Source: Candidatus Protoclostridium gallicola (GTDB taxonomy: Bacteria; Bacillota; Clostridia; Christensenellales; Pumilibacteraceae). From it: a stretch of 64,000 bases of DNA. Positions 59,047-64,000 of this stretch are shown piece after piece; position 1 is the first letter of the stretch; each line of letters begins with the position of its first letter. Position numbers and translations under genes: made by a program. Under the pieces are notes generated by a model. That model saw nothing but the letters and a program-made list of their open reading frames with translations. It was not told where the DNA came from and did no database searches. The stretch is from assembly GCA_904387375.1 (NCBI GenBank), contig CAJFLE010000001.1:248001-312000 (forward strand). Direction: 5' to 3'.

Positions 59047-59487
59047 TTATTTTTGTATCGTTGCTTTCGCCAGTACATTAATTTTATTTTCGCTGATTCC
59101 GAAATATGACGCAACCGACGAAATCAGCTTTAATTTTACAGAAATATCGTTTCCTCCGTCGCAGATGATTATTACCCCTTCGGGCTTGGGAAACGAGCTT
59201 TCCGAACCGTCGGCGCTTACGGAGTCCGTCCAATTGACGAGCACGGATACCTCGCCCACTCCGTCGATCTCGCTCAGTTTGCGCTCGAGCTCGGCAACCA
59301 CACTCTCGCAATAATCATATTCGCCGCTGCCCGATTGTATTCCGGAATCGGACGAAGAAGAGCACGACGTGCCGAAGTAAATGAAGAGCATGATCGTCAC
59401 CGCGATTACCGCAATGATTATTTCGATATGTCTGACCGACCGCACCCGCTCGAACGCGGCCGCCAGTTTGTCTTTGATCTTACCCAA
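59047..59487 (-). CDS. spoIIIAG: Stage III sporulation protein AG
   Basis: The 146-residue protein has an N-terminal helix (HIEIIIAVIAVTIMLFIYFG) and a C-terminal RBM-like domain (LERKLSEIDGVGEVSVLVNW, then the VASYFGISENKINVLAKA terminus). SpoIIIAG forms the large ring of the feeding-tube-like channel. Overlap with spoIIIAF is 8 nt. Confidence 0.94.
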   Translation of the reverse strand: MGKIKDKLAAAFERVRSVRHIEIIIAVIAVTIMLFIYFGTSCSSSSDSGIQSGSGEYDYCESVVAELERKLSEIDGVGEVSVLVNWTDSVSADGSESSFPKPEGVIIICDGGNDISVKLKLISSVASYFGISENKINVLAKATIQK

Positions 59488-59950
59488 GAATCACCTGCAC
59501 TTTCGACTGCTCTATCCCGAGATAGTCAGCCGCCAGACTTTTTACCCTGAGCACGGCTGCGGAGCTGTCGGTAAATTCGCCCCTGAGCGTGATCGTCACT
59601 CCGTCCACTATGACGGTATCGCCGGAAGCGCTGCCGGTGACTTCGCAGTCGGCGTCATAGCCTTCCGCGGCAATTGCGCTGCCGAGCGCCGAAGCGACGA
59701 GCGAAAAATACGCGCCGTCCGTTACGTCCAGTATATCCTCATCATACGTGATTTCGCTGCCGGATATTCCGCACGATTCCATATCGACGCCGTTCTGCAC
59801 GAGCGAAGGCAGCGGAAATATCAGCACAAGCAGAAACACGTACGTGCACGCCGTCTTTATCACCTTATGGAGTCTGGTCCTCGACGTCAGCTGTTCCACC
59901 AGCACCCCTATGATTCCGGCCCCGACGACCGAAAGCAGCCATGCGGTCAT
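59480..59950 (-). CDS. spoIIIAF: Stage III sporulation protein AF
   Basis: The start MTAWLLSVVGAGIIGVLVEQL overlaps spoIIIAE by 4 nt, giving 156 residues; the long track ORF is a shadow extension. Two N-terminal membrane helices precede a domain ending in VKSLAADYLGIEQSKVQVIL. It is part of the SpoIIIA complex. Confidence 0.9.
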   Translation of the reverse strand: MTAWLLSVVGAGIIGVLVEQLTSRTRLHKVIKTACTYVFLLVLIFPLPSLVQNGVDMESCGISGSEITYDEDILDVTDGAYFSLVASALGSAIAAEGYDADCEVTGSASGDTVIVDGVTITLRGEFTDSSAAVLRVKSLAADYLGIEQSKVQVILG

Positions 59951-61161
59951 AATATCACGTTCCCCGACGAAATGACGATAAGCAGAAAGATAAAGTACAG
60001 AAAAGCCGCGCCAGCCATGATTCCGCCGGTAAGCGACACGGTTTTCGAGCACGACGACAGCATGTCGCTCATGAGTTTGTCGCCCAGCGGCTCGACCGCA
60101 GCTGCTGCAAGTTTGAGACACAGCGAATATACGGCTATCTGTACGATCACGGGCAGTATCGTTACGGCAAGCAGCACGAGCGTCGTATAGCCCAGCGCAT
60201 TCTTGACAAGCACGCTGCCCGACAGCACGAGATTGAATCCGTCGGACAGATATCCGCCGATCACGGGTACGAACTTGCCTATCGTGAACTTGGCGCTGCG
60301 CACGGAGATACCGTCGACGACGGAGGCGGTGATGCCCTGCACCGCAAGAAATGCCGACAGCAGAAAGAATCCCGTACCGAACAGCCACTTGACCGAGCCG
60401 GAAAAAAATTCCGACGTCTTCCCCAGTTTCACCTCGCTGGTCAGATTGCCCACTATGCCGAACACGAAAGCGGCTATGAGCATCGGAATAAGCACGACGC
60501 TCAGCAGGTTGAACAGGCCGCCCGACAGCACGGCGACGGCGGGCTGGAACACCGACGCACAGCTCGAAGCGCCCGACGCCGCCATCAGCGTCAGCACGAG
60601 CGGCAGCACCGTATTTATCTGCGCAGACATCGACCACAGCGTATCGGCGCACAGCGCAAACATACTCGCGGTCGCGCCGCCCACTACTGCGATCACCGCC
60701 GCCATTGCCGCAAAATGCACTACCTTGCTCACGCTCTCCGAAGATCTGCCGCCCTTAATCGCGCCGAGCACTGAATACACTATCGCTATTGCCACGACCG
60801 TGACAAGCAGAGACAGCAGCGCGGAAACGCTTGTCCCGAACAGGCTCAGAATGAAGGAAAGCAGATCGGAAAAATCCAGGGAAAATTCGCCGCTTACGAC
60901 GCTTTTTACCACGGAGACGAAGTCGGTGCCGCCGAAAATATCCGACTGCTCCTGACCCAGACCGGAAAGCAGTCCGTTCAGTTCGCCCGCGTCCAGAGCG
61001 CCGAGTATATCGTCGGCATAATCGTAAGAAGTTTCGTTTCCTTCCGCATGCGCGGCAGGAGGACAGGACAGCGCTATGCCGAGCGCAAGCGTCAGGAATA
61101 GGACGAGAGCAAGGATATAACGATATTCACGAGTTCGGTTACGACGGGTATTGTTAAGCAA
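59947..61161 (-). CDS. spoIIIAE: Stage III sporulation protein AE
   Basis: The 404-residue protein has a signal peptide (YILALVLFLTLALGIALSCPPAAHA) and about eight membrane helices, with the segment SVKWLFGTGFFLLSAFLAVQGITASVVDGISVRSAKFTIGKFVPVIGGYLSDG typical of AE (split). The only start in frame is TTG, preceded by AAGGTGG, so it overlaps spoIIIAD by 70 nt, an unusually long overlap. Confidence 0.93.
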   Translation of the reverse strand: MLNNTRRNRTREYRYILALVLFLTLALGIALSCPPAAHAEGNETSYDYADDILGALDAGELNGLLSGLGQEQSDIFGGTDFVSVVKSVVSGEFSLDFSDLLSFILSLFGTSVSALLSLLVTVVAIAIVYSVLGAIKGGRSSESVSKVVHFAAMAAVIAVVGGATASMFALCADTLWSMSAQINTVLPLVLTLMAASGASSCASVFQPAVAVLSGGLFNLLSVVLIPMLIAAFVFGIVGNLTSEVKLGKTSEFFSGSVKWLFGTGFFLLSAFLAVQGITASVVDGISVRSAKFTIGKFVPVIGGYLSDGFNLVLSGSVLVKNALGYTTLVLLAVTILPVIVQIAVYSLCLKLAAAAVEPLGDKLMSDMLSSCSKTVSLTGGIMAGAAFLYFIFLLIVISSGNVIL

Positions 61162-61484
61162 AATATCACCACCTTGCCGCCCAGCGCTATTTTGTTTGCG
61201 AGCGTGGGCAGTTTCGCGTCCTCCGCCGTATCGCAGGCGAATTCGATTATGTATCCGGCGCCGACTATCTTGACGAGATAACCGACGAGCGTCGCGTTTA
61301 TGCCCGTTCTGTCGGTAAGGTCGGCCAGCAGCGCCACGATTTCCGTAAAGTAGTCAATGACGGACAGTATTATCGCAACGCCGCCCACGATACCTATGAG
61401 CGCCGCAATGTCAGACCGTTCGTTTCTTACGACCAGGACGCTCACGACCGTGACTATTCCTATCGCGGCAATACGCAGAATCAT
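61092..61484 (-). CDS. spoIIIAD: Stage III sporulation protein AD
   Basis: The start MILRIAAIGIVTVVSVLVVRNERSD gives 130 residues and overlaps spoIIIAC by 4 nt; the long track ORF covers two upstream genes in another frame. Four membrane helices and the GAGYIIEFACDTAEDAKLPTLANKIALGGKV segment identify AD, a small multi-spanning subunit of the SpoIIIA complex. Confidence 0.92.
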   Translation of the reverse strand: MILRIAAIGIVTVVSVLVVRNERSDIAALIGIVGGVAIILSVIDYFTEIVALLADLTDRTGINATLVGYLVKIVGAGYIIEFACDTAEDAKLPTLANKIALGGKVVIFCLTIPVVTELVNIVISLLSSYS

Positions 61485-61681
61485 GTGTAAAGACCGAACA
61501 CGCTTTGCAGCGCCGAAAACAGATCGGTAAGCATATCGATGACAAGCAGCAGTCCGATAACCAGACCGACAAGCGTGACAATGGTCGCCATCTCGTCCTT
61601 GTCCGACTTTTTCAGAATCTGATTCACGATTGCCGTGAGCAGCCCGACGGCCGCTATTTTGAAAATTATGTCTATTTCCAT
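61481..61681 (-). CDS. spoIIIAC: Stage III sporulation protein AC
   Basis: The 66-residue protein has two membrane helices around ILKKSDKDEMATIVTLVGLVIGLLLVIDML, the conserved AC hairpin. It shares a single base with spoIIIAB and 4 nt with spoIIIAD. Confidence 0.93.
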   Translation of the reverse strand: MEIDIIFKIAAVGLLTAIVNQILKKSDKDEMATIVTLVGLVIGLLLVIDMLTDLFSALQSVFGLYT

Positions 61682-62160
61682 TATAAACAGAGTATGGCGA
61701 GCAGCAGCCCGAATAGAAAGCCGAGTTTGGCGCTCGATTTGCCAAGCCCGTTGTAACGCGTCTGCGCGGCGGTTTTGAAATCGCCGAGCCGCAGTCTGCC
61801 CGCTTCGGCGGCTCCGCGCTCACCCACTGCGTTATATGTCCCGAGAGACGAAAGCAGGTCGGAGACGAACGCATATTCTGCGCGCGACAGGAATCCGGAC
61901 GGCAGCTTGTTGTCTTCACCCCTGATATTGCCCACGACGGCGGCTATCTGCCGCCCGAGCAGAGCCGATTTGCTTTTGTAATTTCCCAGCACCGTCGGCA
62001 CGGTTTCCATCGCGTAAACCAGATTGGACGAAAAACGAACGAGAAGATTGTCCAGTTCCTCGAAATACTCTTTGCGCTTTCTAAGAAGCAGCCCTGCGGC
62101 CATTCCGGCGATTGATCCGCCCGCGGTAAGCAAAACGCAAAGAAGCAGCCGGTCAGACAT
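61681..62160 (-). CDS. spoIIIAB: Stage III sporulation protein AB
   Basis: The 159-residue protein has an N-terminal helix (LLLCVLLTAGGSIAGMAAG) and a type II secretion F-like cytosolic part, ending in the second helix (LGFLFGLLLAILCL). The segment ALLGRQIAAVVGN and the GLGKSSAKLGFLFG end match AB. Overlap with spoIIIAA is 8 nt. Confidence 0.88.
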   Translation of the reverse strand: MSDRLLLCVLLTAGGSIAGMAAGLLLRKRKEYFEELDNLLVRFSSNLVYAMETVPTVLGNYKSKSALLGRQIAAVVGNIRGEDNKLPSGFLSRAEYAFVSDLLSSLGTYNAVGERGAAEAGRLRLGDFKTAAQTRYNGLGKSSAKLGFLFGLLLAILCL

Positions 62161-63079
62161 CTGCGGGAGTCAATCCGGCGTCGCACACCGCGGCGATGTG
62201 TCCGTCGCCGAAGTCGCCGGACAGAAAATAATATCTTTCGAAAAGCCTTTCTTCGGCGGCTTCGCGGATAAATCGTCTTCGCATCAGCGTTTCCGGGCCG
62301 TCCGCATGCGCCGAGGCTATTACGGAAATACCGCAGCCGATAGCCTCCCTTATGATTTCGATATCGGCCTGTCCGAAAATCTCGTCCGTTATTATGACGT
62401 CGGGACGCATGCTGCGGACGGCGCACTCGAACGCATGCGCCTTCGTGCTGCCGGATATCACGTCGGTCCGCATGCCTACGTTCATTCCCGGGACGCCGCC
62501 GCTTACGCACGCGAGCTCGCACCTCTCGTCCGCGATGAGAACGTTAAAGTGCGGAGAATCGTCCGAAAGGCTCCGCGCTATGTCGCGCAGCATCGTGGTT
62601 TTGCCGGCGCCGGGCGGAGAAACTATGAGCGCTTTGCAATGATTTGCTACTATATCAGACATAATATTTGATGAACACCCGGTAATTTCGTGCGGTATGC
62701 GTATATTTACCGACGAATAGTTTTTAACGGTCACGAGGCTGCCGCGGTCATATACCGTTTCTCCGCACACGCCTATACGCACTCCGCCGCTCACGGTAAT
62801 AAACCCGCGGTTGATATCGTCGTTATACGCGTAAACCGAGTGTTCGGACGCCGCGACCACTATTCCCTTCACGTCTTCCGCGGTGGCGAAGAGCGCCAGC
62901 GACGGATCGTCGCTTACTCCGCCGCGCGTAAGGCAGTACTCTCTGCCGCGATAAGTCACGCATACGGGCATGCCCGCCCTGACCCGTATTTCCTGCAGCT
63001 GCGCTTCGTCCAGATTGCAGATTACGGACGTATAAACGGTCGGCGGCAATATGGTTTTAAGCGTCTCCGGTTCAAGCAT
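62153..63079 (-). CDS. spoIIIAA: Stage III sporulation protein AA, secretion-type ATPase
   Basis: The 308-residue ATPase has Walker A SPPGAGKTTMLRDIARSLSD near residue 154 and Walker B DVIITDEIFG, as in type II and IV secretion ATPases. It begins at MLEPETLKTILPPTVY and powers the SpoIIIA channel in the mother cell. No convincing ribosome site is seen; the gene is divergent from the amidase-like gene across a gap of 77 nt. Confidence 0.95.
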   Translation of the reverse strand: MLEPETLKTILPPTVYTSVICNLDEAQLQEIRVRAGMPVCVTYRGREYCLTRGGVSDDPSLALFATAEDVKGIVVAASEHSVYAYNDDINRGFITVSGGVRIGVCGETVYDRGSLVTVKNYSSVNIRIPHEITGCSSNIMSDIVANHCKALIVSPPGAGKTTMLRDIARSLSDDSPHFNVLIADERCELACVSGGVPGMNVGMRTDVISGSTKAHAFECAVRSMRPDVIITDEIFGQADIEIIREAIGCGISVIASAHADGPETLMRRRFIREAAEERLFERYYFLSGDFGDGHIAAVCDAGLTPADV

Positions 63080-63156
63080 ACCACATTATATTTTCCCTGT
63101 CCGCGCTGTATGAAGAAAAAGTAACAGTCCGACAATATAAGACATAAAATACTTAT

Positions 63157-64000
63157 ATGAGCGCATCGGACTATCTTTTAGGCGGCAACGACGAGCACGG
63201 TATCTCGCCGCCGACGGCGGGAAAACGTACGCCCGTAATGCCGTATCTGGGAAGAAGCATATACGAAAACGAATTCAACAGGCCCGCAAAAATTTACTAT
63301 TTCATAGCGGCACTGCGCAGCGGATTCAATGTCTACGACATTCATCCCGAAAGAAGCGATACGTCGATATCCGAGCGTGTGCGCAGGGCAAACCGCGCCG
63401 GCATATCGCTGCTGACTACGTTCGCGTACAATGCGTTCGGCAGCGGGGCGACGTTCAACACGGTTGCAGGAATGATCACGTTCTATTCGCTGTCGAACAT
63501 TTACGCGACACGCAGCCGGCTGCTGTCCGAGGATATATTCCTGAGCATACGCACCAACTCGCTGCAAACCAGAGGACTGGAAGTGTCTACGCTGAGCGTC
63601 GGCGTGCTCAATTCGGTCAACTGCCCCTCTTCTCTCGTGGAAGGCGGCTTCATGACGAATCTGCGCGAAGGACGGCTGATGTTAGACCCCGCATGGCAAA
63701 AATCGATAGGTTTCGCCGCGACGGAAGGCGTATGCAATTATCTCGGAGAGCAGTACGTAAGCGAAGGCAATTCCGCTACTTATCCCACAATCAGGTACGG
63801 AAGCCGCGGCAACTATGTCAAAATCGCGCAGTATTATCTTAACATATACGGCTACGACCTCGATGCAGACGGGATTTTCGGTTCAGGCACACAGGCGGCC
63901 GTGCGCAAATTTCAGACAGACAACGGGCTGACCGCCGACGGCATAGTCGGGCGGCAGACATGGACGAAGCTCGTACTGTCAAATCCGGCGGCCTATGTCC
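63157..64000 (+). CDS. N-acetylmuramoyl-L-alanine amidase-like protein with peptidoglycan-binding domain, runs off the window
   Basis: The reading frame runs from ATG at 63157 to the end, 281 codons. The N-terminal part follows the amidase_3 layout: GGNDEHG (with the first zinc His), YENEF (the second ligand Glu) and the strand TTFAYNAFGSG, where the canonical SIHANA motif should supply the third His but Tyr stands there. The C-terminal 60 residues form a PG_binding_1 domain (GSRGNYVKIAQYYLNIYGYDLDADGIFGSGTQAAVRKFQ). Without the His it may be inactive or bind its metal differently. Its start lies without a clear ribosome site, on the plus strand opposite to spoIIIA. Confidence 0.8.
   Translation, partial: MSASDYLLGGNDEHGISPPTAGKRTPVMPYLGRSIYENEFNRPAKIYYFIAALRSGFNVYDIHPERSDTSISERVRRANRAGISLLTTFAYNAFGSGATFNTVAGMITFYSLSNIYATRSRLLSEDIFLSIRTNSLQTRGLEVSTLSVGVLNSVNCPSSLVEGGFMTNLREGRLMLDPAWQKSIGFAATEGVCNYLGEQYVSEGNSATYPTIRYGSRGNYVKIAQYYLNIYGYDLDADGIFGSGTQAAVRKFQTDNGLTADGIVGRQTWTKLVLSNPAAYV

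Noticed and set aside
59951-60652. N-terminal extension of the 390-codon ORF covering spoIIIAF
   Set aside because: The upstream 234 codons are an alternate frame of spoIIIAE; the true start is at 59950 with a 4-nt overlap.
63085-63114. Sigma-E-like promoter (TTCATAC, 15 nt, AATATAAT) before spoIIIAA
   Set aside because: The elements fit loosely, but the start of RNA would fall almost on the ATG, so support is too weak for a feature.
1-64000. CRISPR array, rRNA genes or insertion sequence with terminal repeats
   Set aside because: No regularly spaced repeats, rRNA segments or intact transposase were seen.

Overview
The window comes from an endospore-forming member of the Firmicutes, most likely class Clostridia. 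The evidence is a complete spoIIIAA-AH operon, spoIVB, ytfJ and ytfI homologues, the Clostridia-typical SCIFF peptide with its radical SAM maturase, an IspH-S1 fusion, and a membrane-bound biotin decarboxylase. Base composition is moderately GC-rich. Nearly all genes lie on the minus strand. The exceptions are a small tRNA and accessory patch (about 16.8-19.3 kb) and the start of an amidase-like gene at the right edge.

Layout, left to right. 0-3.6 kb: the start of an M16 peptidase, a YlxY-like deacetylase homologue, pnp and rpsO. 3.6-10.1 kb: recJ, relA, an MBL hydrolase and hemZ, joined by 4-nt overlaps. 10.1-16.6 kb: secF, secD, the SCIFF pair scfA/scfB, a TIGR04086-like membrane protein, yajC and a YtxC-like gene. 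16.8-19.3 kb (+ strand): tRNA-Cys, tRNA-Leu, an AAA/DUF4143 ATPase and a truncated serine recombinase. 19.3-21.3 kb: a MATE exporter with its MarR regulator, promoter and a candidate operator. 21.4-24.3 kb: a P-type Ca2+ ATPase preceded by a promoter, a 47-codon leader ORF and a terminator-like hairpin. 24.3-31.6 kb: a minimal SufC/SufB-like pair, an 8-TM protein fused to a tocopherol-cyclase-like domain, purB, an M19 dipeptidase and a zinc-ribbon protein of unknown function.

31.6-42.2 kb is one tightly packed apparent operon. Read in the direction of transcription it is mmdA-like, oadG, biotin carrier, oadB, oadA, surE, baiN-like, aroH, cmk, plsC, ispH-S1, ending at a strong terminator. It would couple a Na+-translocating decarboxylase to nucleotide, lipid, isoprenoid and translation functions. 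42.3-50.1 kb: rluB, a D,D-carboxypeptidase, ytfJ, ytfI, scpB, scpA, a site-2 protease, a DacF-like carboxypeptidase, a SpoIIM-like membrane protein and spoIVB. 50.1-58.5 kb: the operon nusB-folD-xseA-xseB-ispA-dxs-nadK-argR-recN, headed by a sigma-A-type promoter and, before nusB, an intrinsic terminator. 58.5-63.1 kb: spoIIIAA-AH. 63.2 kb to the end (+): an amidase-like protein with a peptidoglycan-binding domain.

Most genes are housekeeping or sporulation genes in recognisable Clostridia synteny. The points that stand out are regulatory and architectural: a terminator between promoter and nusB, a leader ORF and hairpin before the Ca2+ pump, a hairpin complementary to the tRNA-Leu anticodon arm, acidic tails on all three SecD/SecF/YajC proteins, a charged insertion in the PNPase S1 domain, and a membrane-anchored tocopherol-cyclase-like fusion. 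All assignments come from reading motifs and synteny; no database search was possible.
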